A stretch of DNA of 64,000 nt from positions 24,913 to 88,912 of the forward strand of contig JAUIIK010000002.1 in NCBI GenBank assembly GCA_030431755.1. Direction: 5' to 3'. The notes below the pieces were generated by a model, which saw nothing but the letters and a program-made list of their open reading frames with translations, did not search any database and was not told the origin of the DNA. A program made the position numbers and the translations under genes. Each line of letters begins with the position of its first letter. The stretch's first letter is position 1. Positions 42,616 to 50,590 of the stretch are shown in pieces. Source of the stretch: Chloroflexia bacterium. GTDB taxonomy: Bacteria; Chloroflexota; Chloroflexia; Thermomicrobiales; CFX8.

Positions 42616-43065
42616 ATGATGACCGGGCACGCGACGATTCTGCTGGTGGAAGACAATCCGCGTGACGCAGAGCTCGCCATGCTCGCGCTCGAACGCGGTG
42701 CTGTTGCGACCAACGTCATGCATGCGCGAGATGGCGCGGAAGCGCTTGCGATGCTCTTTGGCGATGATCCTGATGCGGGCCTGCCACGCGTGCTGCCTAA
42801 GCTCGTGCTCCTGGACCTGAAGCTCCCGAAGGTTGACGGCGTGCAGGTACTGGAGAAGATCCGCGCCAACGAGCAAACCTCGCACATCCCGGTTGTCGTG
42901 CTGACCTCCTCTGACGAAGAGCGGGATATCGTCGCCTGCTACAGCCGCCGTGCCAATAGCTATATCCGCAAATCCGTCGACTTCGATGCGTTCAGCGAGG
43001 CTGTTCAGCAGATCGGGAGCTATTGGCTAACGCTCAACATCGCTCCTGCGAACGGCTCGGCGTAG
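42616..43065 (+). CDS. Single-domain response regulator (Rcp1-like)
   Basis: A 149-residue receiver with no output domain. The acidic pair is LLVEDNPRDAEL (Glu12, Asp13), the phospho-acceptor is Asp67 in LVLLDLKLPKVDG, and the conserved Thr and Lys are in VVVLTSSDEE and SYIRKSVDF. The LDLKLPKVDG and NSYIRKSVDF features are those of Rcp1-type regulators that receive phosphate from phytochrome-like kinases. The ATG follows the kinase stop directly. It passes phosphate on, or modulates the kinase or the GGDEF-EAL protein encoded 2 bases later. Confidence 0.93.
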   Translation: MMTGHATILLVEDNPRDAELAMLALERGAVATNVMHARDGAEALAMLFGDDPDAGLPRVLPKLVLLDLKLPKVDGVQVLEKIRANEQTSHIPVVVLTSSDEERDIVACYSRRANSYIRKSVDFDAFSEAVQQIGSYWLTLNIAPANGSA

Positions 43066-43067
43066 CG

Positions 43068-45923
43068 GTGGTAGAGACACTGCGCATTCTCCACGTCGAG
43101 GACTCCGAACGCGACTTCGAGCTTATCCAGCGAGCTGTCGAGTTGAGTGGCCATGACGTCTATGGCATGCGGGTAGAGACCGGCGACGCGCTGACCGCGG
43201 CGCTCGTCGACGCCGCGTGGGATGTCGTGCTCCTCGACTGTAGTATGCCCCGCTTCGATAGCCTGCGCGCAATCGAGACCGTACGGCAGTACGACCTCGA
43301 TCTGCCGTTGATCCTCGTCTCGGGAACGATCGGCGAGGAGCTGGCGGTGGGCTTGATGAGGGCCGGCGCTGCCGACTACATCATGAAAGATAATCTGGCC
43401 CGGCTGGTTCCGGCGATTGAGCGCGAGGTCGTCGATGCCGGGCACCGCCGGGCGAGGCGCGCGGCCGAAGCCCGGCTGCATGACCGCGAGCGCATGCTCA
43501 CCGCTGCCCAACAGGTTGCCCAGCTCGGAAGCTGGGTGCTGCCGCTCCCGGCCGGCCGGGTGAGCTGGTCCGAAGAGGTGTCGACGATCATCGGCGGCGA
43601 ACCGCCCGAAGATGCTGAAGACCTCCAATTCTTTCTCAACGCCGTGCATCCCGACGACCGTGAAGGGATCGAGCAGCTCATCTTCTCCGCCGTTAGCTCC
43701 GGTGAAGAGGTGGAAGTCGAACATCGCGTGATTCATGTCGACGGCAGCGAGCGCTGGATTCTTCTCCAAGTTGGCAGCGAATCGGCCGCCGATGGCCGTC
43801 CAAGCCGGTTGGTGGGAACGCTGCTCGACATCACCGAGCGCAAGCGCGCCGATCAGGCGTTGCGCGATAGCGAGCGGAAGTACCGCTTACTGCTGGAGCA
43901 AGCGGCCGACGGTATTCTCGTGACCAATGACCAGGGACGGGTCGAGATCGTCAATTCCCGTGCGTGCGAGATGCTCGGCTACACGCCGGAGGAATTCATG
44001 GGCCGGCATATCGAGAGTTTCCTCGAGCCAGCTGAATTGGCTGAGCGCCCGCTGCGCGCGGAACAACTGCGGAGCGGGCAGACGCTGCGCAACGAGCGTT
44101 CGCTGCGCAGCAAAGGCGGCGGCTATGTGCCGACCGAGACGAGCTCGCGGGTGCTGGATGATGGCAGCGTTCAGATCATCATCCGGGATATCACCGAGCG
44201 CCAGGAGGCGGAGGCGGCGCTACGCCGTTCCGAGCAGGAGTACCGGCAGCTCTTCGAGCGCGCGAGCGACGCCGTCATCATCATCGACATCGAGCGGGAG
44301 CTCGTTCTCGATGTCAACCCCCGGGCTTGCGAGCTCTACGGCATTGCCTATGACGACTTCGTCGAGCTGGGGTTGCGTGACCTGGCGGGCCATTTCGTGA
44401 ATGGCCACGCGGAGGATGCCGCCCGGCTGTTGGTGCGGGAGATGCAAGGCCACGAAGCCGAGATTCGCCATACGGACGGCATGCAGCTGCATGTGCTGGT
44501 CAGCGCGTCGCTGGTCGAGTTTCGCGGCCACCGCTGCGCGCTCAGTATTCAGCGCGACGTCACCGATCAGAAGCGGCTTGAAGAGCAGTTGCGGCACCAG
44601 GCGTTGCATGACGCGCTCTCCGGCCTGGCCAACCGCGCGCTCTTTCAGGACCGCCTGGAGCATGCGCTCTCGCGTGCGCGTCAGGCCCAGTACGATGTGG
44701 CTGTGCTCGTGCTGGACCTCGATCGCTTCAAGCTCATCAACGATAGCCTCGGCCACGATCTCGGCGACCGCATGCTCGTTGGCGTCGCTGCGCGCCTGCT
44801 GGAGTGCGTTCGCGACGGTGACACCGTCGCGCGGCTCGGCGGCGACGAGTTCACCATCCTGCTCGAAGGCGTCGCAAACATGCGCGAGGTGACGCTGGTG
44901 GCGGAGCGAGTCACCAACGCGCTCCGGATGCATTTCCACCTTGACGGGCATGACATCGTCGTGACGGCGAGCGTCGGGATCGCGGTCGCGACGCACGGCA
45001 GCGGGACGCCGGAGACGTTGATGAGCCACGCCGATGTCGCGATGTACCGCGCTAAAGACGCCGGACGCAGCGGCTACGTCATCTTCGACCCCAGCATGAA
45101 CGCGACGATGCTCGAACGGCTCGAACTCGAAACCGGCCTGCGCGTAGCCATCGACCGTGGCCAGCTTCGGGCTCACTATCAGCCGACCGTTGACATCAAG
45201 TCGAGTCGAGTCGTCGGGATGGAGGCGCTCGTGCGCTGGGAGCACCCGACGCGCGGGCAGCTGCCGCCGGGGGCGTTCATTCCCCTGGCCGAGGAGGCCG
45301 GGCTGGTCCGGATGATCGACCAGTGGATATTGGGCCACGCCTGCCGGCAGCTGGCCGCCTGGACGGAAAGCTACCGGGACGCGCCCCTGATCCTGAATGT
45401 CAATGTCTCGGCGCAGAGTATCCAGCACCCGGACATGGTACGCGACATCGCCGCGGTGCTCGACGAGACTGGCGTTGACCCGCAGCAGCTACAGCTGGAG
45501 ATCACCGAGAGCGTCATCATGGCCGACGCCGGCGCGACCCATAGCCGGCTGCGTCATCTAAAAGAGCTCGGCGTGCGGCTGGCGATTGACGACTTCGGCA
45601 CCGGCTATTCGAGCCTCAGCTACCTGAAGCGTTTCCCGGTCGACACGCTCAAGGTTGACCGCTCCTTCGTCGACGGGCTCGGCACCGAGGCCGAGGACTC
45701 GGCGATCGTCGAGGCGATCATCTCGCTCGGTCGGGCGCTAGAGTTGCAGATCGTGGCCGAAGGCGTCGAGACCGATGTCGTCGCTCACCGGCTCCAGGAG
45801 CTCGGGTGTAGCCTGGGGCAGGGCTATCGCTTCGCCCGGCCACTTCCGGCCGATCAGTTCGAGCGCTTGCTGGCGGCCGGCTTCAGCGTCCGCCTCGACT
45901 GGCAGTCGCGCAGGGCTGGCTGA
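43068..45923 (+). CDS. REC-PAS-GGDEF-EAL cyclic-di-GMP signalling protein
   Basis: A 951-residue protein. The N-terminal receiver has HVEDSERD, VVLLDCSMPRFD as the phospho-acceptor, and YIMKDNL. Three PAS domains follow (about residues 150-500), with repeated ITERK/ITERQ/VTDQK linkers. The diguanylate cyclase domain has an intact GGDEF (about 591, LGGDEFTILL), and the EAL domain has an intact EALVRW (about 719) with later motifs FGTGYSSLSYLKRFPVDTLKVD and VAEGVE. Both domains look active, so it could make or break c-di-GMP depending on phosphorylation. The GTG at 43068 is chosen, 2 bases after the response-regulator stop; longer frames overlap that gene. Confidence 0.93.
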   Translation: MVETLRILHVEDSERDFELIQRAVELSGHDVYGMRVETGDALTAALVDAAWDVVLLDCSMPRFDSLRAIETVRQYDLDLPLILVSGTIGEELAVGLMRAGAADYIMKDNLARLVPAIEREVVDAGHRRARRAAEARLHDRERMLTAAQQVAQLGSWVLPLPAGRVSWSEEVSTIIGGEPPEDAEDLQFFLNAVHPDDREGIEQLIFSAVSSGEEVEVEHRVIHVDGSERWILLQVGSESAADGRPSRLVGTLLDITERKRADQALRDSERKYRLLLEQAADGILVTNDQGRVEIVNSRACEMLGYTPEEFMGRHIESFLEPAELAERPLRAEQLRSGQTLRNERSLRSKGGGYVPTETSSRVLDDGSVQIIIRDITERQEAEAALRRSEQEYRQLFERASDAVIIIDIERELVLDVNPRACELYGIAYDDFVELGLRDLAGHFVNGHAEDAARLLVREMQGHEAEIRHTDGMQLHVLVSASLVEFRGHRCALSIQRDVTDQKRLEEQLRHQALHDALSGLANRALFQDRLEHALSRARQAQYDVAVLVLDLDRFKLINDSLGHDLGDRMLVGVAARLLECVRDGDTVARLGGDEFTILLEGVANMREVTLVAERVTNALRMHFHLDGHDIVVTASVGIAVATHGSGTPETLMSHADVAMYRAKDAGRSGYVIFDPSMNATMLERLELETGLRVAIDRGQLRAHYQPTVDIKSSRVVGMEALVRWEHPTRGQLPPGAFIPLAEEAGLVRMIDQWILGHACRQLAAWTESYRDAPLILNVNVSAQSIQHPDMVRDIAAVLDETGVDPQQLQLEITESVIMADAGATHSRLRHLKELGVRLAIDDFGTGYSSLSYLKRFPVDTLKVDRSFVDGLGTEAEDSAIVEAIISLGRALELQIVAEGVETDVVAHRLQELGCSLGQGYRFARPLPADQFERLLAAGFSVRLDWQSRRAG

Positions 45924-45966
45924 GCGCCTGACTGCGTCGCGCATTCTTCCAATGTGCCACTCAACC

Positions 45967-45995
45967 TTGACAATCTAATTGCGTACATGCTTAAT
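45967..45995 (+). promoter_or_regulatory. Candidate promoter of the ArsR-AHSA1 operon
   Basis: A perfect TTGACA (45967-45972), 17 bases, then CTTAAT (45990-45995). A start near 46002 would place the GAGGAG site (46005-46009) at the very beginning of the message, before the TTG start at 46022. Confidence 0.5.
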
Positions 45996-46021
45996 CATCG
46001 GGCGAGGAGTGCGTTTCACGG

Positions 46022-46345
46022 TTGGCGCTGAAGGGACCGCTGTTGCTGCCGGAACCCGCGTTGAGAGCCATCGCCCATCCCGCCCGCCGGCGGATGCTGG
46101 AGCTTGTCTGGGACCGCGAGTGGACCTCGACAGAGCTGGCCGAAGCGACGGATCTGAGCAGGCCGGCCGCGTCGCAGCATCTCAAGGTGCTGCGCGAGGC
46201 GGAGCTGATCGTCGTCCGGCCAGACGGCAACCGGCGGCTCTACCGGGCGCATATCGAGAATCTGGCCGAGCTACGGGCCTTCCTCAACGACTTCTGGGGC
46301 GCGCGGCTCGATCTGCTCCGCCAGGCATCCGAGGACGGCCAATGA
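46022..46345 (+). CDS. ArsR-family (SmtB-like) transcriptional regulator
   Basis: A 107-residue winged-helix repressor: ALRAIAHPARRRMLELVWDREWTSTELAEATDLSRPAASQHLKVLREAELIVVRPDGNRRLYRA. No metal-binding cysteines are visible, so it belongs to the metal-independent branch usually paired with AHSA1-type proteins. The only in-frame start is TTG at 46022, with GAGGAG 12 bases upstream. Its stop overlaps the next gene (ATGA), making an ArsR-AHSA1 operon of a very common kind. The effector is unknown, perhaps a small hydrophobic ligand of the co-encoded SRPBCC proteins. Confidence 0.9.
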   Translation: MALKGPLLLPEPALRAIAHPARRRMLELVWDREWTSTELAEATDLSRPAASQHLKVLREAELIVVRPDGNRRLYRAHIENLAELRAFLNDFWGARLDLLRQASEDGQ

Positions 46346-46830
46346 GCGACCCAACGACCGTTGAACGCGAGGTCTTCATCCGGAACGCGCCGGAAGAAGT
46401 CTTCCAGATGTTCGTCGATACCGCGCTGCTGCCCGGCTGGCTTGGTATCAGCGCCGAGCTGGACCCGCAGCCCGGCGGCCTCTTTCGTTTCGAGATCGCA
46501 CCGGGCGAATTCTGCTCAGGATGCTTTGTCGAGGTCGATCCGCCGCGGCGGGTTGCGTTCACCTGGGGCTGGGAAGGCGCTGCGATTCCGGTCGCGCCGG
46601 GCAGCACGCTGGTCGAGGTCGAGCTGACCGGACGCGACGGCGGGACGCTGGTGCGTCTGACTCACAGCCGGCTGCCGGAGGAGTCTGTGGAGCTCCACAC
46701 CGATGGCTGGCGACAATTTCTCGGCCGGCTGGCAGCAGTCGCCGAGGGCCGCGACCCTGGCCGCGATCCGGCATTGGAACAGCCCGCCGACGCGCAAGCC
46801 CGGCTGGCGCGGGAGAGGAACGGTAGCTGA
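46342..46830 (+). CDS. SRPBCC/AHSA1-family protein
   Basis: A 162-residue START/AHSA1-fold protein: TVEREVFIRNAPEEVFQMFVDTALLPGWLGISAELDPQPGGLFRFEIAPGEF, CSGCFVEVDPPRRVAFTWGWEG and a C-terminal DGWRQFLGRLAAVAEG helix. The AHSA1 domain binds hydrophobic ligands. Despite the name it is not implied to act on Hsp90 here. The ATG overlaps the ArsR stop by 4 bases and its own stop overlaps the next SRPBCC gene by one base, so three genes are coupled. Confidence 0.87.
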   Translation: MSDPTTVEREVFIRNAPEEVFQMFVDTALLPGWLGISAELDPQPGGLFRFEIAPGEFCSGCFVEVDPPRRVAFTWGWEGAAIPVAPGSTLVEVELTGRDGGTLVRLTHSRLPEESVELHTDGWRQFLGRLAAVAEGRDPGRDPALEQPADAQARLARERNGS

Positions 46831-47273
46831 TGCGGTTGCAGGCAGATATCGAGATCGAACGGCCCGCGAGTGAGGTCTTCGAGTTCATCGCGAATTTTGA
46901 GAACAATCCAGCCTGGCAAGGCGGCATGAAGTCAGCGCAGTTCACGACCCCACCGCCGCACAGCAAAGGCTCGCAATATGAGCAGGTCGCCAGCTTCCTC
47001 GGCCGCCCGGTCATCACCCGTTTCGAGGTGACCGATCTCCAGCCAGGCCGCAGCATCACGATCGACTCGATTGAGAGCACATTCCCGATCCACGTGACAC
47101 GTCAGGTTGAGCCGCTCGATCCCGGCCGGACGCGTGTCCGGGCCACGATCGACGGCGGCCCCGAGGGCCTGATGCGCCTCTTCGCCCCACTCATCGGCTG
47201 GTTCGCCCAGCGTTCCGTCACCGCCGACTACCGCCGGCTGAAGGCGCACCTTGAGCATCCCGCCGGCCGGTGA
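46830..47273 (+). CDS. SRPBCC-family protein
   Basis: A 147-residue polyketide-cyclase/START-like protein: LQADIEIERPASEVFEFIANFENNPAWQGGMKSAQF, then PVITRFEVTDLQPGRSITIDSIESTFPIHV, and a C-terminal helix QRSVTADYRRLKAHLEHP. The family binds or modifies small lipophilic molecules. The first base of the ATG is the last base of the preceding TGA. Two SRPBCC paralogues behind one ArsR repressor suggest a ligand-responsive operon. Confidence 0.85.
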   Translation: MRLQADIEIERPASEVFEFIANFENNPAWQGGMKSAQFTTPPPHSKGSQYEQVASFLGRPVITRFEVTDLQPGRSITIDSIESTFPIHVTRQVEPLDPGRTRVRATIDGGPEGLMRLFAPLIGWFAQRSVTADYRRLKAHLEHPAGR

Positions 47274-47403
47274 TCTGCTGGAGGTGGGGGTGCGCAGTCC
47301 GTAGCGTCCCTCCTTTGTACCGCCAATCCAGTGCGCTGATAGACGGGATCGTGCCCTGTCGCGCGTGTTCCTGGAGATGGCCATGAACCGGGATGAGTGC
47401 CTC

Positions 47404-48288
47404 CTATCTCAGCAGCTTGACATTGGCGCGGCTGAGCCGCTCCGGGTTTGCCGCGAGCTGAATCTCCATGACGCTGCCGTTTAGGATGGTGAATGCGAAC
47501 AGCACGCGCGGCGTGCCGCCGGGGGCCCAGACCACGCCCGGGATGCCGTCGATCAAGGCCAGCTGCGCGGCCTGGGCGCGGTCGTTGAACTGCTCGGCGA
47601 CTGCTTCGGCGCCGTGAAGCTGCGACGACAGCCAGCCGCTCCGCACGCCCATCCGCAGCGCGGTCTCGTCGGCGCGTAAGGTCACCTCCGGATCGAGCAC
47701 GGTCAATAGCGCGTCGAGGTCGCCGGTCCGCGAGGCTTTGAGAAAGGCCTCCACAATCTCCCGATGTTGCGCCGTGTCAACTGGTTGACCATCCTCCGTC
47801 GCGCCTTGTACCCGCCGGCGGCCACGGCTGGCGAGCTGGCGGGCAGCAGCGGGCGAGCGCTCGACGATTACCGCAATCTCCTCGAAGGAGACGTCGAAGA
47901 CATCGTGCAGGACGAACGCGATCCGCTCGGCCGGCGCCAGGCGCTGGAGCACTGCCAGCATGGCTAGCCCGACGGCTTCCGCTTGCACGGCAGCGCGCTC
48001 GGGATCAGCGCTGTCGTGGACGACCTTGCTCGCTGGTTCCAGCGGCTCTTCGCCCCGTGCTTTCCGCGATCGCAGCATATCGAGGCAGATCCGCCCCACG
48101 ACAGTCGTCAGCCAGCCGCTCAGATTCTCGACTTCGCGCAGGTCGGAGCGTTGCGTCCGCAGCCAGGCTTCCTGGACCGCGTCGTCGGCCTCGCTGGCCG
48201 AGCCGAGCAGCCGGTAGGCCACGGCATGCAAGTGCGCACGGTCGCCCTCGAAGCGCTCCGCCAGCTGTTGCTCGTTCATTGGACGCAT
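47404..48288 (-). CDS. ECF sigma factor with SnoaL-like C-terminal domain (ECF41 group, SigJ-like)
   Basis: A 294-residue sigma factor. Region 2 is LLGSASEADDAVQEAWLRTQRSDLREVENLSGWLTTVVGRICLDMLRSRKARGEEP, and region 4 is LHDVFDVSFEEIAVIVERSPAAARQLASRGRRRV, diagnostic for ECF41. A SnoaL-like domain follows (FLKASRTGDLDALLTVLDPEVTLRAD) and ends NPERL, matching the NPDKL motif that modulates activity in this group. These factors lack a separate anti-sigma protein. The ATG at 48288 is chosen because GAGAGG lies 5 bases upstream; an upstream GTG extends into non-conserved sequence. The usual partner reductase is absent, but a RibD_C gene lies 0.9 kb away. Confidence 0.92.
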   Translation of the reverse strand: MRPMNEQQLAERFEGDRAHLHAVAYRLLGSASEADDAVQEAWLRTQRSDLREVENLSGWLTTVVGRICLDMLRSRKARGEEPLEPASKVVHDSADPERAAVQAEAVGLAMLAVLQRLAPAERIAFVLHDVFDVSFEEIAVIVERSPAAARQLASRGRRRVQGATEDGQPVDTAQHREIVEAFLKASRTGDLDALLTVLDPEVTLRADETALRMGVRSGWLSSQLHGAEAVAEQFNDRAQAAQLALIDGIPGVVWAPGGTPRVLFAFTILNGSVMEIQLAANPERLSRANVKLLR

Positions 48289-48347
48289 GGCCCCTCTCAT
48301 CATCGGATTAACGATCCTCACATGAGCCTGTTATGGGCTCCGGCAGC

Positions 48348-48374
48348 TTGCAACACATGGCTACTGTCTACAAT
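48348..48374 (+). promoter_or_regulatory. Possible promoter of the AraC-type gene
   Basis: TTGCAA (48348-48353) and TACAAT (48369-48374, five of six) are separated by only 15 bases, shorter than ideal. The -10 is 50 bases before the ATG at 48425. Confidence 0.3.
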
Positions 48375-48424
48375 GCCGTTGACTGATGGAACCCTTGCCA
48401 CGCCAGCGCTGGAGAGAAGGGCTG

Positions 48425-49105
48425 ATGACGATTGCTCTGGAACTGCGGCCAGCTGCGTCACCACACGTCACCGAGATCTGGCATGCCCGTAGCGAGGACG
48501 CTGGTTCGTTTGTCTCGATGGCCTCCAGCTATTGGGAGATAGTCGTGACGCGCAACGCCGATGCCCTGCCGATGCTGACGGTGCGCGGCCCAGAAACGAT
48601 ACCGACATCACTCTCGTATCCCAAGGGCGTCGAGTGGTTCGGCATCCGTTTCACGCTCGATAGCTTTGTTCCGCAGCTGCCCGTCAATGCGCTCGTTGAT
48701 CGTGCGGTGAACCTGCCGGTTACAGCCAACGGCACGTTCCGGTTCGCAGGCGCGGAGTGGAAGCTTCCCGAGTATGCGACAGCCGACAGGTTCGTTGACC
48801 AGTTGATGCGAACTGGGCGACTCGTGCGCGAGCCGGTTGTCGAAGCCGCGCTTGCGGGGTGCGCGGCCGACATCTCCAGACGTACCGTGCAGCGCCGCTT
48901 TGTCCAGGCAATCGGCCTGACTCACAACACCATCAAGCAAATCGAACGCGCTCGCCACGCGCTGGACCTCCTCCAGCAGGGCGCATTGATCCTTGATGTC
49001 GTTCACGAAGCGGGCTACTACGATCAGCCACACCTCACGCGGTCAATGAGGCGTTGGCTCGGACAGACGCCGGGGCATCTCATCAACGCCGAATGGCTTG
49101 GCTAG
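48425..49105 (+). CDS. AraC-family transcriptional regulator
   Basis: A 226-residue regulator. An N-terminal sensor-like beta domain (YWEIVVTRNADALPMLTVRGPETIP) precedes two helix-turn-helix units at the C-terminus: AADISRRTVQRRFVQAIGLTHNTIKQIERARHALDLLQQG and DVVHEAGYYDQPHLTRSMRRWLGQTPGHL. The first helix of the AraC domain (residues about 140-160) is unusually loaded with Ala. GAGAGAAGGG precedes the ATG at 48425. It lies 87 bases ahead of a RibD_C reductase on the same strand and probably controls it. The inducer is unknown. Confidence 0.88.
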   Translation: MTIALELRPAASPHVTEIWHARSEDAGSFVSMASSYWEIVVTRNADALPMLTVRGPETIPTSLSYPKGVEWFGIRFTLDSFVPQLPVNALVDRAVNLPVTANGTFRFAGAEWKLPEYATADRFVDQLMRTGRLVREPVVEAALAGCAADISRRTVQRRFVQAIGLTHNTIKQIERARHALDLLQQGALILDVVHEAGYYDQPHLTRSMRRWLGQTPGHLINAEWLG

Positions 49106-49191
49106 CTGTCGTTTCCATACAAGACTGCGCCCGGTTCCCCGATCACAATCGCATGTTGGAGAGACGATTGATAGCAGTCGGAGTGAAGACG

Positions 49192-49767
49192 ATGCGAAAG
49201 TTGATTGTGTCGACCTATGTAACGCTCGACGGTGTCATCCAACCCCTGGATTGGTCCGCTCAGAATCAGGACCCGGCGGCGAGTCAGGAACGCGGTCGCT
49301 ACGCTCGCGATCTCCTGTACGAAGCGGACGCGCTGTTGCTCGGCCGCGAGACTTACGAGATCTTCGCCCAGGTCTGGCCAACGCGCTCTGCGGCCGACGA
49401 TGGACCCGGTGAAGAGGGCAGCACTGAGCGCATCAACAGCATGCCGAAATACGTCGCGTCGACGACGTTGAGCGGGCCCTTGGAGTGGAATGCGACGCTG
49501 CTCAAAGACAATATCCCGGCGGAGGTCGCCAGGATTAAGGAGGAGCCGGGGCAGGCAATCGTCATGTACGGTTGTGGCGAACTGGCCCGCACCCTACTGG
49601 AGCACGACCTGATCGACGAGTTCCGATTCTGGGTCTACCCGGTCGTCCGTGGCAGCGGCGCCCGGCTTTTTGGGGATGGCGCGCGGGTAGATCTCGAGCT
49701 TGTCGACACGCAGACGTTCGACGCCGGCTTCACCATCCTTACCTGCCGTCCTACCGTCAAGGCATAG
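49192..49767 (+). CDS. Dihydrofolate-reductase-like (RibD C-terminal domain) protein
   Basis: A 191-residue RibD_C/DHFR-fold protein: MRKLIVSTYVTLDGVIQPLDW, EADALLLGRETYEIFAQVWP, PKYVASTTLSGPLEWNATLLKDN, MYGCGELARTLLEHDLIDEFRFWVYPVVRGSGARLFGDG. These uncharacterised reductases have an NADPH site, and their substrate is unknown; they are not expected to complement FolA. GGAG precedes the ATG at 49192. The gene follows the AraC regulator. Two paralogues lie at 55.2 and 56.1 kb on the other strand. Confidence 0.88.
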   Translation: MRKLIVSTYVTLDGVIQPLDWSAQNQDPAASQERGRYARDLLYEADALLLGRETYEIFAQVWPTRSAADDGPGEEGSTERINSMPKYVASTTLSGPLEWNATLLKDNIPAEVARIKEEPGQAIVMYGCGELARTLLEHDLIDEFRFWVYPVVRGSGARLFGDGARVDLELVDTQTFDAGFTILTCRPTVKA

Positions 49768-49982
49768 CGCGCGTCTCCACGTTCACGGCCCACTGGCCCA
49801 TCGCCGCGATGGGGTATCAGCCCTATGGAGTTGGGCTGCCTGCCACAACGGACGGTCTGTCTCAATGAACAACGCTGACACAGATCGTCCGTTCGTCATC
49901 CTCCTGTCACACTCTCCCATTCCGATTCGTCAGAGAGTTAACGAGCCAGAAGCGGCTCGGACGATGAGAAAGGAGATCGAAC

Positions 49983-50378
49983 GTGAAGATCAAGCTGACT
50001 AGCATCTATGTGGCTGATCAGGATCAGGCTCTGCGTTTCTATACCGACGTGCTGGGGTTCGTGAAGAAGGCCGATTTCAGCAACGGTCCCTATCGCTGGC
50101 TGACGGTGGCATCGCCTGAGGAACCGGACGGCGCCGAGCTGCAATTGGCGCTCAACGACAATGAGGCCGCGAGAACCTACCAGCAGGCCATGTTCGACCA
50201 GAGCCAGCCGGCGGCCAACTTCTACACTGACGATATCCAGGCCGACTACGAGCGCATCACGGCCGCCGGCGGTGAATTCACGATGCCGCCAACCGACGTC
50301 ACCGCCTCGATCATCGCCCAGCTCGACGATACCTGCGGCAACCTGATCCAGCTGACGCAGCTGACCTGGCAGGGGTAG
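49983..50378 (+). CDS. VOC-superfamily protein
   Basis: A 131-residue glyoxalase/bleomycin-resistance-fold protein: KLTSIYVADQDQALRFYTDVLGFVKKADFSNGPYRWLTVASPEE, ELQLALNDNEAARTYQQAMFDQSQPAANFYTDDIQADYERITAAGGEFTMPPT and IIAQLDDTCGNLIQLTQ. The start is GTG at 49983, with AAGGAGATC upstream. The family holds metal-dependent enzymes and drug-binding proteins. The specific function is unknown. It lies between the AraC/RibD_C genes and the uvrA2 gene, with a palindromic repeat just after it. Confidence 0.88.
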   Translation: MKIKLTSIYVADQDQALRFYTDVLGFVKKADFSNGPYRWLTVASPEEPDGAELQLALNDNEAARTYQQAMFDQSQPAANFYTDDIQADYERITAAGGEFTMPPTDVTASIIAQLDDTCGNLIQLTQLTWQG

Positions 50379-50396
50379 CGCTGCCTGTTTCGCTTC

Positions 50397-50472
50397 GCTG
50401 TCATCCCGATCCCCTCGGCTCCGCTCAGGGCAGGCTCCGGCTTTGCGGAGTGGAGGGGATCGGGATGACAGC
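50397..50472. repeat. Palindromic repeat (20-base perfect arms)
   Basis: GCTGTCATCCCGATCCCCTC (50397-50416) and its exact inverse at 50453-50472 enclose a 36-base centre with its own CTCCGC/GCGGAG pair. It could end transcription of the VOC gene. Confidence 0.88.
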
Positions 50473-50590
50473 TGGGTGCCTCCGCAGATCATGTAGCCCA
50501 GGATGTACGTACAATTGATCGCCGGATGTATCGAGCCAAACATCCGAACGCAAACCGCCAACGCGGTTCCTCGGACGAGATGGAGACACA

